From an uncultured Clostridia bacterium (GTDB taxonomy: Bacteria; Bacillota; Clostridia; Christensenellales; UBA1242), in assembly GCA_944362545.1 (NCBI GenBank), contig CALVTJ010000003.1, forward strand, positions 1-64,000: a stretch of DNA of 64,000 bases. The letters run 5' to 3'. The notes beneath the pieces are model-generated. The model searched no databases. It saw nothing but the letters and a program-made list of their open reading frames with translations, and had not been told where the DNA came from. Within the stretch, counting starts at the first letter, position 1; each line of letters begins with the position of its first letter. Position numbers and translations under genes: made by a program. Below, in pieces: positions 35,897-44,625 of this stretch.

Positions 35897-36739
35897 ATGA
35901 GAGTTGCACAGAGTTGGAAAGATTACAAGGTGATAGCAACAGGCGATGGTGAAAAACTTGAAGATTGGGCAGGGGTCAAACTTATGCGACCAGATCCGCA
36001 AGTTATTTGGCACAAACGCCGTGATTTGACAAAGGGTGCAGATGCTATTTATGAACGCAAAGATGGTGGCGGAAGATGGAATTTTGTCAAAAAAATTCCT
36101 GATCAGTGGCAGATTGAATGGCAAGGACTTAAGTTTATTGTCAAACCAATGGGCTTCAAACACACTGGAATTTTCCCGGAGCAGGCAGTAAATTGGGAAA
36201 TGATGCAAAAACTCATTCGTGGTGCCGGCAGAGAAGTGAAGGTGCTAAATCTTTTTGCCTACACAGGTGGTGCATCGGTGGCGTGTTCGCATGCCGGAGC
36301 GATTGTCACTCATGTCGATGCCAGCAAGGGCATGGTAGAGCGTGCAAAAGAAAATGCCAAACTCAACTGCATAACAAACATCCGCTTTATTGTGGATGAT
36401 TGTCAGAAGTTTATTGAAAGAGAGATAAGGCGTGGAAAAACTTATGATGCCATCATTATGGACCCGCCAAGTTATGGCAGAGGACCGAGCGGTGAAATGT
36501 GGAAACTTGAGGACAACCTTGCCGACTTTGTGGAACTGACAAAAAAAGTGCTTTCAGGCAAACCTCTTTTTGTGCTGATAAATTCTTACACCACAGGGCT
36601 TCAACCAACAGTGATTGCCAACATTTTGAAATGTGTGTTTGGAAAAGAAGATGTTCAGGCGGATGAAATTGGTCTTCCAACCGAAGAAGGTTTGATTTTG
36701 CCATGTGGAGCAAGTGGGGTGAAAATATGGAAAAATTGA
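35897..36739 (+). CDS. Class I SAM-dependent methyltransferase, RlmI-like
   Basis: The 280-residue protein looks like an rRNA large-subunit (cytosine-C5) methyltransferase of the RlmI/YwbD group. A short N-terminal part (no clear PUA) is followed by GFKHTGIFPEQ, the SAM-binding motif LNLFAYTGGASVA, motif II HVDASKGMVERAKEN and the catalytic motif IMDPPSYGRGPSGE. ATG 35897 has aaaggaagaaag; an earlier ATG at 35870 lacks a ribosome site. It follows ileS by 30 bp and its end overlaps the next gene by 13 bp, so the three are probably one transcript. Confidence 0.8.
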   Translation: MRVAQSWKDYKVIATGDGEKLEDWAGVKLMRPDPQVIWHKRRDLTKGADAIYERKDGGGRWNFVKKIPDQWQIEWQGLKFIVKPMGFKHTGIFPEQAVNWEMMQKLIRGAGREVKVLNLFAYTGGASVACSHAGAIVTHVDASKGMVERAKENAKLNCITNIRFIVDDCQKFIEREIRRGKTYDAIIMDPPSYGRGPSGEMWKLEDNLADFVELTKKVLSGKPLFVLINSYTTGLQPTVIANILKCVFGKEDVQADEIGLPTEEGLILPCGASGVKIWKN

Positions 36740-37425
36740 CAGTTTTGTATGAAGACAATCAAATTGTGGTGGTGTTAAAACCGCAAAATGTGCCGACAAT
36801 GCCTGATGAGAGCAAGGATGAAGACATGCTGACACTTGTCAAAGAGTATGTCAAAGAAAAATATAACAAGCCGGGCGATGCATTTATTGGTCTTGTGCAT
36901 AGACTTGACAGACCAACAGGCGGAATTATGGTCTTTGCACGAAACTCCAAATCGGCAAAGCGACTGTCAGAACAATTCGCCACACATGATGTGGAAAAGA
37001 TTTATTATGCAGTGACAAGTGTGCCGGTTAAGATAAAAATGCAAAAACTGACAAACTATCTCAAAAAAGATGAAAAAGAAAACATTGTCAAGGTTGTTCC
37101 AATGTCCGAAAAGGGCGCAAAAAAGGCGGAACTTGTCTATAATGTTTTGGAAAGCACCGACAAAAACAGTTTGCTTGAAGTGAAAATCATGACAGGAAGA
37201 AGTCATCAGATTCGTGTGCAACTTGCAAACATTGGCTGTTCGCTTGCCGGAGATGTGAAATATGGCAAACAAAAAGGCAGAACATCTTATCTTGGACTTT
37301 GGGCAGGGAAACTTTCGTTTGTTCATCCAACAACCAAACAGCGCATGACCTTTCTTGCATGTCCTGACCTTTCGGTTATGCCGTGGAAGAACTTTCCGGA
37401 TATGGAAAAGTTTTTCACGAGATAA
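36727..37425 (+). CDS. RluA-family pseudouridine synthase
   Basis: The 232-residue RNA-uridine isomerase has catalytic Asp at D61 in VHRLDRPTGGIMVFAR, then GRSHQIRVQLANIGCSLAGD, the RluA/RluD C-terminal signature. There is no S4 domain, so it is a short RluA-like enzyme; its target site cannot be told. It overlaps the methyltransferase gene by 13 bp, pointing to translational coupling. Confidence 0.9.
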   Translation: MEKLTVLYEDNQIVVVLKPQNVPTMPDESKDEDMLTLVKEYVKEKYNKPGDAFIGLVHRLDRPTGGIMVFARNSKSAKRLSEQFATHDVEKIYYAVTSVPVKIKMQKLTNYLKKDEKENIVKVVPMSEKGAKKAELVYNVLESTDKNSLLEVKIMTGRSHQIRVQLANIGCSLAGDVKYGKQKGRTSYLGLWAGKLSFVHPTTKQRMTFLACPDLSVMPWKNFPDMEKFFTR

Positions 37426-37479
37426 TTTTTCTGTTTTTTGTCAAAAATAAATAATAACAAATCGCAAAAAGGGGAATTT

Positions 37480-39261
37480 ATGAAAGAAAGAAGGGATATT
37501 GAAGAAAAATTTAAGTGGAACTTGTCAAGTTATTGCAAGGATGAAAACGACTTTGAAAAAAGACTTGAATCATTGCAAGGTCATGTGGGGGACTTTGCGA
37601 AATATGAAGGCAAACTTGCCGATGACAAAGTGCTTTTTGAGTGTTTGGAACATGAAACAGAACTTGAAAAGGAATTGTCACTTTTGGCCGTTTATGCCAG
37701 TTTGAAAGTCAGCGAAGATAATGCCGACCGTAAAGCAAATGACATGGGCGAAAAGGTGGACAGGATTATCACAAAATTTTCGACCGCAACAGCATTTATA
37801 GATGTTGAAGTGAGCAAATTTTCGGATGAGAAACTTAAGAAACTTCAAAAAACCAAAAAGTTTGCAAATTACAAACGCTATTTTGAGTCGGTATTGAGAC
37901 AGAAAAAACACACATTGAGCAAAAAAGAAGAATTGCTTATGTCACAACTGGGCGAATTTGTGGGCGGTTTTTCAAGCAATTTTGACAAATTTGCGGATGT
38001 TGATTTGCAGTTTGATGACATTGAAGACAGCAAGGGTAAAAAACATGAATTCAATCAATCAAACTATTCACTTTATGTTGAGAGTAAGGACAGAACTTTG
38101 CGAGAAAATGCCTTCAAGGAGATGAACGGCAGATATGGCAAATTTATAAACTTTTTAGCTAACAACTATATCAGTGATGTCAAAGAGGACTGCACTTTTG
38201 CCAAGATAAGGAAATATAATTCTGCACTTTCGGCCTCAATTTACAACGAAGAGGCGGATGAAAAAGTCTATAATCTTCTCATCAAAAAAGTTAGAGAAAA
38301 TGTCGGCATTTTGCAGGGATATTTTGAAATCAAAAGAAGGATGTTGAAACTTGACAAATTTGCCATCTATGACACTTTTGCACCTGTGACAAAAGGATTC
38401 AACAAAAAATACACCTATGATGAAGCAATTGAACTTATCAAACAGGCAGTCTCCGTTTTGGGAGAGGATTATGTTATGTTGATTGACAGGGCAAAAAATG
38501 AGAGGTGGATTGATGTTTATCCAAACAAAAACAAATCAAGCGGAGCGTTTTCTACGGGAGCATATGGAGCAAATCCTGTGGTGTTGACAAACTTTGAAGG
38601 AAATCTTGAAAGCGTTTTCACTTTGGCACATGAACTTGGACATGCTATGCACACTTATTTTTCGGAGAAAAATCAACCAATCCAAACTTCAAACTATGTG
38701 ATTTTTGTGGCAGAAGTGGCAAGTAATGTCAATGAAATGCTTTTGCTTCGACTTTTGATGAGCAGAGCGAAGACCAAAGAAGAGAGAACTTTCTTCTACG
38801 ACCACTTTTTGAAACAAATGCGCTCTTCGATTTTCAGACAGACAATGTTTGCAGAATTTGAAGAATTTGCTCACGCAGAATATGAAAAAGGACACCCACT
38901 TTCACCAGAACTTTTGTGCGATGAATATGAAAAACTCAACAACTTCTATCATGGCAAAAAAGTTAAACAAATCCCACAAATGCGCTTTGAATGGGCAAGA
39001 ATACCACACTTCTTCTCAAGTTTTTATGTGTATAAATATGCAACAGGTCTCATCTGTGCAATCAAGATTTCACATGACCTTGTCAGCGACAAAAACTTTG
39101 CAAAAAAATATCTTGCTTTCTTGTCATCGGGTTGCAGTGCCGACCCAATTAGCCTTTTGAAAATTGCTGATTGCGATTTGACAAAAGAAGAAACCTTTGA
39201 CAGTGCCTTTGCCACTTGCGATGAGTTTGTTGAAAAATGGGAAAATGAACTGAAAAAATAA
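37480..39261 (+). CDS. pepF: Oligoendopeptidase F (M3B)
   Basis: The 593-residue zinc metallopeptidase cleaves oligopeptides in the cytoplasm. The metal site HELGHAMH is at about 389-396, followed by the third ligand region FVAEVASNVNEMLL, and GAYGANPVVLTNF lies upstream. The N-terminal half is the helical PepF domain. ATG 37480 has aaaaaggggaa. Two hairpins follow the stop. Confidence 0.95.
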   Translation: MKERRDIEEKFKWNLSSYCKDENDFEKRLESLQGHVGDFAKYEGKLADDKVLFECLEHETELEKELSLLAVYASLKVSEDNADRKANDMGEKVDRIITKFSTATAFIDVEVSKFSDEKLKKLQKTKKFANYKRYFESVLRQKKHTLSKKEELLMSQLGEFVGGFSSNFDKFADVDLQFDDIEDSKGKKHEFNQSNYSLYVESKDRTLRENAFKEMNGRYGKFINFLANNYISDVKEDCTFAKIRKYNSALSASIYNEEADEKVYNLLIKKVRENVGILQGYFEIKRRMLKLDKFAIYDTFAPVTKGFNKKYTYDEAIELIKQAVSVLGEDYVMLIDRAKNERWIDVYPNKNKSSGAFSTGAYGANPVVLTNFEGNLESVFTLAHELGHAMHTYFSEKNQPIQTSNYVIFVAEVASNVNEMLLLRLLMSRAKTKEERTFFYDHFLKQMRSSIFRQTMFAEFEEFAHAEYEKGHPLSPELLCDEYEKLNNFYHGKKVKQIPQMRFEWARIPHFFSSFYVYKYATGLICAIKISHDLVSDKNFAKKYLAFLSSGCSADPISLLKIADCDLTKEETFDSAFATCDEFVEKWENELKK

Positions 39262-39270
39262 TACAAATCG

Positions 39271-39297
39271 AAAGGTGGCTAGATGCTACCTTTTCTT
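39271..39297 (+). terminator. Hairpin after pepF
   Basis: AAAGGTgGC / GCtACCTTTT with a short loop. A second, stronger bidirectional hairpin lies at 39377-39406. Confidence 0.55.
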
Positions 39298-39376
39298 ATA
39301 TTCCTCTATGTATAAAAATACATAAATTTGAAATATTATGCAAGATAAAAATCAAATAAGTTTATCGTAAAAAAAC

Positions 39377-39406
39377 AAAAAAGATGAGCAAAAATTCATC
39401 TTTTTT
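39377..39406. terminator. Bidirectional terminator between pepF and the small Cys-rich gene
   Basis: AAAAAAGATGA / TCATCTTTTTT with an 8-nt loop. Confidence 0.8.
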
Positions 39407-39467
39407 GCGGTTATCATGGCATTAAATTTGCTTCTCAAGTTTATGACATCTTTTGTTTTGCGATTGT

Positions 39468-39665
39468 TTATCTTTCGTTGTTTGTTTTGCCGATTAGATA
39501 ACCTATCATGAAATATAGTAAGTTTCCATCCGTGCTGTTTCCAACATTACATTGAGGGGGACATGGTGGAAGGCAGTTTGGTGGAAATGGTGGACGGCAA
39601 CAGCCTCCACAATTTGGACGCAAATCTTGATAGCAACCTGTCATATACTTTGTTGTGTATCTCAT
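39468..39665 (-). CDS. Small Cys/Pro-rich protein, possible spore-coat component
   Basis: The 65-residue protein has a basic start. A Cys/Pro-rich centre follows (TGCYQDLRPNCGGCCRPPFP, then CLPPCPPQC; seven cysteines in all). The last part is a hydrophobic segment LLYFMIGYLIGK. The ATG at 39665 has a clear ggagg seven nt upstream; the longer frame from 39704 lacks one. CATACACTG just upstream on the minus strand, with CAC about 16 nt before it, resembles a SigK/SigE promoter. That, with the composition, suggests a late mother-cell coat protein. No family is recognised. Confidence 0.55.
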   Translation of the reverse strand: MRYTTKYMTGCYQDLRPNCGGCCRPPFPPNCLPPCPPQCNVGNSTDGNLLYFMIGYLIGKTNNER

Positions 39666-39683
39666 TTGTTTGCCTCCATTATC

Positions 39684-39710
39684 AGTGTATGTCAAATGCA
39701 ACATTATGTG
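39684..39710 (-). promoter_or_regulatory. Possible SigK/SigE-type promoter of the Cys-rich gene
   Basis: On the minus strand CATACACT (39691-39684) fits the SigE -10 (CATACAMT) and the SigK -10 (CATAnnnT). A CAC at 39710-39708 sits at SigK -35 spacing. The transcript would begin almost at the Shine-Dalgarno. Confidence 0.4.
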
Positions 39711-39739
39711 AAAGTTTTTACATTGATTTTTGAAAAAGA

Positions 39740-39768
39740 TTGTGTATCCACTTTTGATGTGTTATAAT
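39740..39768 (+). promoter_or_regulatory. Leaderless promoter of tlyA
   Basis: TTGTGT 39740-39745, 17-nt spacer, TATAAT 39763-39768; ATG follows 6 nt later at 39775 with no Shine-Dalgarno. Confidence 0.7.
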
Positions 39769-39774
39769 GAAAAC

Positions 39775-40518
39775 ATGAAAAAACGAATTGATGTGTTATT
39801 ATTTGAAAAAGGGTTTTATTCCTCTCGCGAAAAGGGTAAACAGGCGGTGGAAATGGGTAGAGTGACAGTCGATGGAAAACTTGTCACAAAGCCCTCTTTT
39901 GAATGTGAAGAAGAAAGCAAAATTTCCGCACTTCCTTTTGAATTTGTCTCACGTGGTGGATTTAAACTTCAAAAGGCACTTGAAGAGTTTGCCGTTTCTG
40001 TGAAAGATAAAGTGGTTTTGGATATTGGTGCTTCCACAGGTGGTTTTTCGGATGTCTGCTTGCAGGCGGGTGCAAAAAAGGTTTATGCTGTGGACACAGG
40101 CGAAGGGCAACTTGATGAAAAGATTAAAAATGACAGTCGTGTGATAAATTTTGAAAAGACAAATTATTTGAATTTGCCTAAGGAAAAACTTGAAGGTGTT
40201 CAATTGGTGGTTATTGATGTTTCGTTTGTGAGTCTGACAAAACTTGTGCCAAAACTTGCAGATGATTTTTCAAATGTGGATGTTGTTGCACTTATCAAGC
40301 CACAGTTTGAGTGTGGACTTGAATATGCACGCAAGCATAAGGGTGTTGTTAAGGATGAAAAAATGCACAAAAAGGTGGTGCAGAATGTTGTGGAATGTTT
40401 CAAAAGGTTTGGTTTTTGCGAAAAGGGTTTGACCACATCGCCAATCAAAGGCGGGGATGGGAACACTGAATTTTTAGTATGTTTTTCAAGATGTAAAGAG
40501 AAAAATTTGCAAAGGTGA
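39775..40518 (+). CDS. tlyA: TlyA-family rRNA 2'-O-methyltransferase
   Basis: The 247-residue protein has an N-terminal S4 RNA-binding domain (about 1-62, KRIDVLLFEKGFYSSREKGKQ). A FtsJ-like Rossmann methyltransferase domain follows, with SAM motif DIGASTGGFSDVCLQAGA, VDTGEGQLD, and a catalytic-region VVIDVSFVSLTKLVP. TlyA proteins methylate 16S and 23S rRNA riboses; older annotations call them hemolysin A. The start matches the family, so the leaderless reading is well supported. Confidence 0.93.
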   Translation: MKKRIDVLLFEKGFYSSREKGKQAVEMGRVTVDGKLVTKPSFECEEESKISALPFEFVSRGGFKLQKALEEFAVSVKDKVVLDIGASTGGFSDVCLQAGAKKVYAVDTGEGQLDEKIKNDSRVINFEKTNYLNLPKEKLEGVQLVVIDVSFVSLTKLVPKLADDFSNVDVVALIKPQFECGLEYARKHKGVVKDEKMHKKVVQNVVECFKRFGFCEKGLTTSPIKGGDGNTEFLVCFSRCKEKNLQR

Positions 40519-40619
40519 AAATTGATAAAAAAATATAGAGAAAATTTGTTAAATTAAAAATATAATTGATGTATTTTTTAATAAAAATGCCAAAAATTAT
40601 CTTAATTTGTCAAAATTTC

Positions 40620-40707
40620 AAACAAAATAAACAAATATCTCAAAAAAGTCTGATTGTCGCATTTTTAAAGGCGTAAAATTATGTTGAAATATTTGTTTAT
40701 TTTGTTT
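40620..40707. repeat. 19-bp perfect inverted repeat
   Basis: AAACAAAATAAACAAATAT (40620-40638) and its exact complement at 40689-40707 flank 50 nt, between the convergent tlyA and SDR genes. The right arm runs into six T residues, so it may serve as a loose bidirectional terminator. The rest of the 210-bp gap is AT-rich with no gene. Confidence 0.6.
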
Positions 40708-40728
40708 TTTAGTATTTGTTTTTAATTT

Positions 40729-41523
40729 TTATTTAGTTTTTTTCTCTGTTTTATAAAATATTTTATTTAGGCATTTATCAACTATATTTGTGGAAAAAAT
40801 ATGTCGACAAAAATTGAAAAATTTGTATTGTTTTCCAATGATATATTGTGATTTAAGGTGGCGTTTTTCGCAAGTTTTGTAAATTTTTTTGATGGCATAT
40901 TGTGGAGACATCCTGCGCTTTTCACTCTTTTCGGTTGGCTTTGTGGAAAGTTCAATTGCTTTGCCATATCTTTCGTTTGTTTCATACACTTTTACGCGAT
41001 TTTGCGAAAAGTTTGTTTTGATATCTCCAGGGCAAATGGATGTCACTTGAATTTTAGTCTTTGACAGTTCCATTTTCAAGCATCTTGCAAAACTATCAAC
41101 TGCCGATTTGCTGGCACAATAGTATGCTTTAAATGGAATTGGAAACAATGCAGTTGCCGAAGATATTATGATGATTTTGCCTTTCCTTTTCATCATCGGA
41201 ATGGCATATTTGCAGGCGTTTGCCGTGCCGAAAAAGTTTACATCAAACTCTCTCTTGCTTTCCTTTTCATCCAAAAGTTCCACAGCCCCACTCAAGCCAT
41301 AGCCGGCACAGGTGATGAGCATGTCAATTTTGCCGTGATTTAGATAGATATCATCAAACACCTTTTTGAGTTGTTTTTCATTTGAAACATCACATTTATA
41401 ATCTCTGCCATTTAGTGACACATCAATGACCAAATCACCTTTTTTTTCAAAGATATTTTTCAAACCTTCACCAATTCCGCTGGATGCACCGGTGATGACA
41501 ATTGTCCGCTTTTCAATTCTCAT
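40729..41523 (-). CDS. Short-chain dehydrogenase/reductase (paralogue of 1848-2630)
   Basis: This classical SDR has 264 residues: TGASSGIG at the N-terminus, CAGYGLSG, catalytic Ser in IIISSATALF, and YxxxK in YYCASKSAV. PGDIKTNF and NRVK are shared with the first SDR in the window, so the two are probably paralogues. Both have a basic C-terminal extension of about 60 residues. ATG 41523 follows taggagttttt; the longer frame to 41583 has no ribosome site. Substrate unknown. Confidence 0.85.
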   Translation of the reverse strand: MRIEKRTIVITGASSGIGEGLKNIFEKKGDLVIDVSLNGRDYKCDVSNEKQLKKVFDDIYLNHGKIDMLITCAGYGLSGAVELLDEKESKREFDVNFFGTANACKYAIPMMKRKGKIIIISSATALFPIPFKAYYCASKSAVDSFARCLKMELSKTKIQVTSICPGDIKTNFSQNRVKVYETNERYGKAIELSTKPTEKSEKRRMSPQYAIKKIYKTCEKRHLKSQYIIGKQYKFFNFCRHIFSTNIVDKCLNKIFYKTEKKTK

Positions 41524-41667
41524 AAAAACTCCTACAAAATCTATTTTATTACATTTCTCTTTTTTTTCAAAATAATTTGACAAATTTTTCTCATAATGAT
41601 AACATACTTATGCATTGGAACTAAATTCTCACAAGCCATTTTTAATGGATTTCAGGAGGGTAATTTT

Positions 41668-42204
41668 ATGTATTACATGAACAAAACGAAGCGCAATTTG
41701 ATTCTCGCTTCAGCGATTATAAATTTGATTTCCGTTACCGTGAACCTTATTTTGTCGATTTTGCTTGTCACAAATGGAGACCAGTTGATTCAATACAGTG
41801 AATATTTCTTGATTTTATCCTATTCTACAAACATTTTTTATGCAGTTTTGTCTTTTTGCATAGGTGTTGCTGCAAGCATTCTGCTTTTTTGGGCTGTGCG
41901 TGAAAAAGGAAAGTATTATAGGCGTTGTCAGGGTATTTTTGCCACTGGATTTGCTTTGATTATCATCTTTGGAGGTTGGCTTGCATGGCTCTTGCTTTTC
42001 ATCTCACTCTTCATTCCAGATATCATTGTCATGAACACCAAAAGTGAACTGAGAGAAGAAGCTCGCGTTGAAGATGCACAAAACAAACAAAAAGAACAGG
42101 AATATGAAGAGAAAAAACAGAAAATTGAAGAATTGCAAAAGTTGCGAGACAGTGGGCAGATAACTGAAGAAGAATATAAAAAACGCCTTTTTGAATTGTT
42201 ATAA
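41668..42204 (+). CDS. Membrane protein with C-terminal SHOCT domain
   Basis: The 178-residue protein has three or four hydrophobic helices in the first 130 residues. A charged coiled linker follows, and the last 30 residues form a SHOCT motif (IEELQKLRDSGQITEEEYKKR). SHOCT domains are short C-terminal oligomerisation tails. ATG 41668 has tcaggagggt; a SigA promoter TTGACA-17-TAACAT lies at 41577-41605. Function unknown. Confidence 0.75.
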   Translation: MYYMNKTKRNLILASAIINLISVTVNLILSILLVTNGDQLIQYSEYFLILSYSTNIFYAVLSFCIGVAASILLFWAVREKGKYYRRCQGIFATGFALIIIFGGWLAWLLLFISLFIPDIIVMNTKSELREEARVEDAQNKQKEQEYEEKKQKIEELQKLRDSGQITEEEYKKRLFELL

Positions 42205-42286
42205 ATTTGACAATTTTCGACATTTGTTTAAATTTGCTTGACAAGCACATCATATAAACCTTATAATTTTTTTAAAGGAGGATAGT

Positions 42287-42811
42287 ATGTCAAAAAAGAA
42301 AATCGTGTTTGATTCTGTTGCATTGGGGTTGAATGTGTTGTTGCTCATTTTCTTCGCATTGCCAGTCATTCCTGGAGCATCAATGTTTTTCTTTATAGAA
42401 AACGCTTCACTTTTTATGTCAGCTGGGCAAAGTGCTGAAGGCGTGATACTCGCAATTGTGACATTGTTGATGATTTTGTTTATGGTTTTCACAATTTTGA
42501 ATATATGCTTTTTGACTGTAGCATTATTGTGTGACATCAATGTCATCAAAAATCAGGAAAAACTTGCTTACGCATTCAAGAAAACAGCACTTATTCTTTC
42601 AAGCATCGGCATTGCATTTATGGCAATAATAATCATTCTTTTGATTATGTTATCTGCTGGAGAGATTTCATATCTTTCTGACATTGTCAATCTGCTTCTG
42701 ACAATTGCCATTGTTGTTCTAACAAGTCTGGCAAAAGGAAAGAAACATGCTGTTGCAACTGCAGAACCTGCTAAAGTTGAAGAAACCGAAGAAACAAAAG
42801 AGAGCAAATAG
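42287..42811 (+). CDS. Four-helix membrane protein, unknown function
   Basis: The 174-residue protein has four predicted hydrophobic helices (about 7-30, 42-75, 95-120, 130-150) and an acidic Thr/Glu/Lys tail. I recognise no motif. The start has aaaggaggatagt, and a TTGACA-18-TATAAT promoter lies in the 80-bp gap behind the SHOCT gene. A clear terminator follows. Confidence 0.65.
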   Translation: MSKKKIVFDSVALGLNVLLLIFFALPVIPGASMFFFIENASLFMSAGQSAEGVILAIVTLLMILFMVFTILNICFLTVALLCDINVIKNQEKLAYAFKKTALILSSIGIAFMAIIIILLIMLSAGEISYLSDIVNLLLTIAIVVLTSLAKGKKHAVATAEPAKVEETEETKESK

Positions 42812-42833
42812 TGACAAAATTTCTGTTATAAAC

Positions 42834-42864
42834 AAAAACTCTATCATTTGTGATAGAGTTTTTT
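42834..42864 (+). terminator. Intrinsic terminator
   Basis: AAAACTCTATCA-tttg-TGATAGAGTTTTTT; it can serve the membrane-protein gene and, in reverse, the thyX-like gene. Confidence 0.85.
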
Positions 42865-42896
42865 CATTGTTTAATCATTTGTGTGTCCAGGATAAT

Positions 42897-44087
42897 TTAG
42901 ATAAGTCTTTCGCCGGTTATGCCTTCTTTAAAGCCACATGGCTCAGTGCATGTGTAATCTCCAAAGGTGCATCTTGATGACTTTTTGGCATATGGTTTGA
43001 GTGTTTCGGTTGCCGGATGATTTTCCTTTTTGAGATTTTCATAAACTTCCATGATTGTGGCTGTGGTTTGATTGTCAATTTCAAGTTGGGCGGCTGAGCA
43101 TTTGCGTTCCTTTGCTTTTAAGATGAGATTTTCAAGTGTGCCAGATTCGATAACTTCCACCAAAAGTCCTTGTGGATAGGTGTCAGCAAGTTTTTTGCAG
43201 TCATCACACCATGAAAGCGCAAGGGTTTGGTTGTCTTTGATAATTGGTGGAATGTAAAATTCATTGTCCTTCAAAAATCTGAAACGATAATTCAAACTTC
43301 TGTGTCTGTGTGCCTGTGCAAGTTGGGCAAATGATGCTTTGTATGCCACTTGGTAAACATCTCCATATTGTTTGATGATTGGGGTGGTGCGATGGTCTAT
43401 AAGCGACAGACTTCTGCTTTTGCGGTCGAACAATTTTTCATCAAGATATGGCAATGTTTCAAGTGCATTTGCAAAGTTTTGCAAGCCTTCGCTATATTTT
43501 TGATAGAAAAGGCTGGTCTCTTCGGTTTTTATTCTTTCAATCTCTTTTTTAACAAGTGAATACAAAATGTTGAGTTGTCGATAGGAGACTGTGTATTCCA
43601 TTGTTGTCGGAGTGAAAACCGATGTCAAATATCTGGCGTTTTCTTGTGCAAGTTTGATGATTTTTTTGTCGGTAAAATAATTTGGATATGTGGCTTGATA
43701 TTTTTTGGCAATTTCTGTCTTGAAAATTTCCATCCACTTGTTGTAGAGTTCTTTTTCTTGCTCATCCACATCCTTCATAACTTTGTAGCGCGCAGACTTT
43801 TCACTTGTTGTGTACATCTTTTCGTTGTTTATGGTCATGGCAATGATTTTTGGAATGCCGACAAATTCCAATGTTATGTATCCATGGTCGAATGGACTGT
43901 GATGACCACCATTTTTGGTCAAATTTATCCTTCTTTCTGTTTTTTCCGCCGGCTCGCTAAAAAGTTTTTCGGTGGTGTCCGGCAGATAGCAAACTCCGGC
44001 AGTCAGTCCGCCAAGGCGGTCAAGTTCTTCCTTTGGTGCCTCATAGCCAACTTTTGTCGATGCAACGACCTTTACTTGTATATCCAT
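42897..44087 (-). CDS. ThyX-like (flavin-dependent thymidylate synthase family), apparent tandem form
   Basis: The 396-residue protein is nearly twice the usual ThyX length of 220-250. The N-terminal half shows a ThyX layout: GGHHSPFDHGYITLEF, then TTSEKSARY in place of the RHR...SxRY signature, and TPTTMEYTVSYRQL. The C-terminal half has a second similar layout: SLIDHRTTPIIKQYG, then LAQAHRHRSLNYRFRFL. A Cys-rich end follows (RCTFGDYTCTEPCGF). The known active-site motif is altered in both halves, so dTMP synthesis is uncertain. ATG 44087 has aaaggagga. It lies 82 bp behind tadA and probably shares its transcript. Confidence 0.65.
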   Translation of the reverse strand: MDIQVKVVASTKVGYEAPKEELDRLGGLTAGVCYLPDTTEKLFSEPAEKTERRINLTKNGGHHSPFDHGYITLEFVGIPKIIAMTINNEKMYTTSEKSARYKVMKDVDEQEKELYNKWMEIFKTEIAKKYQATYPNYFTDKKIIKLAQENARYLTSVFTPTTMEYTVSYRQLNILYSLVKKEIERIKTEETSLFYQKYSEGLQNFANALETLPYLDEKLFDRKSRSLSLIDHRTTPIIKQYGDVYQVAYKASFAQLAQAHRHRSLNYRFRFLKDNEFYIPPIIKDNQTLALSWCDDCKKLADTYPQGLLVEVIESGTLENLILKAKERKCSAAQLEIDNQTTATIMEVYENLKKENHPATETLKPYAKKSSRCTFGDYTCTEPCGFKEGITGERLI

Positions 44088-44169
44088 TTTTTCCTCCTTT
44101 GTCTTGAACAAATCTTATCACACAAACTTTCAAATTGCAACATAAAAATTTATTTTGTCGGACATATTT

Positions 44170-44619
44170 TTAGTTTTGTTTTCTCCTGTTCTTGAAAAAA
44201 GTTGTAAGAAGTTTTGCACACTCTTCTTCACTTTCAACATCTTGAACAAACTTCGTTTTGTGATTGTTTCGCGTGCTGGACAAAATTTTTTCACACAAGC
44301 CATCCTGTGCTGTTCTGTCTTTCGCTCCATAAATTGCACATTTAAGACGGGCATTGGTGATGGCTCCGGCACACATCGGGCATGGCTCAAGAGTGACATA
44401 GATTTCACATCCATCAAGTCTCCAATCTCCAAGTTTTTTACATGCCTTGTCAATGGCAACAATCTCGGCGTGTGCAAGGGCGTTTTTCTTTTTTTCACGC
44501 ATATTGTGACCACGCGAGATAATTTTCCCATCTTTAACAATGACCGCACCGATGGGAACTTCTTCATTTTTTAAAGCAATTTCTGCCTGCTTGATTGCTT
44601 CTTGCATAAAATTTTTCAT
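44170..44619 (-). CDS. tadA: tRNA-specific adenosine deaminase
   Basis: TadA converts A34 to inosine in tRNA anticodons (Arg-ACG and, in some Bacillota, Leu-AAG). The 149-residue protein has the zinc deaminase motifs HAE at 50-52 (H50, E52) and PCPMC at 79-83 (C80, C83). The tRNA(Leu) in this window has anticodon AAG, a plausible second substrate. The ATG is 6 nt behind a TAAAAT box without Shine-Dalgarno. Confidence 0.95.
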   Translation of the reverse strand: MKNFMQEAIKQAEIALKNEEVPIGAVIVKDGKIISRGHNMREKKKNALAHAEIVAIDKACKKLGDWRLDGCEIYVTLEPCPMCAGAITNARLKCAIYGAKDRTAQDGLCEKILSSTRNNHKTKFVQDVESEEECAKLLTTFFKNRRKQN

Positions 44620-44625
44620 GGTTTT

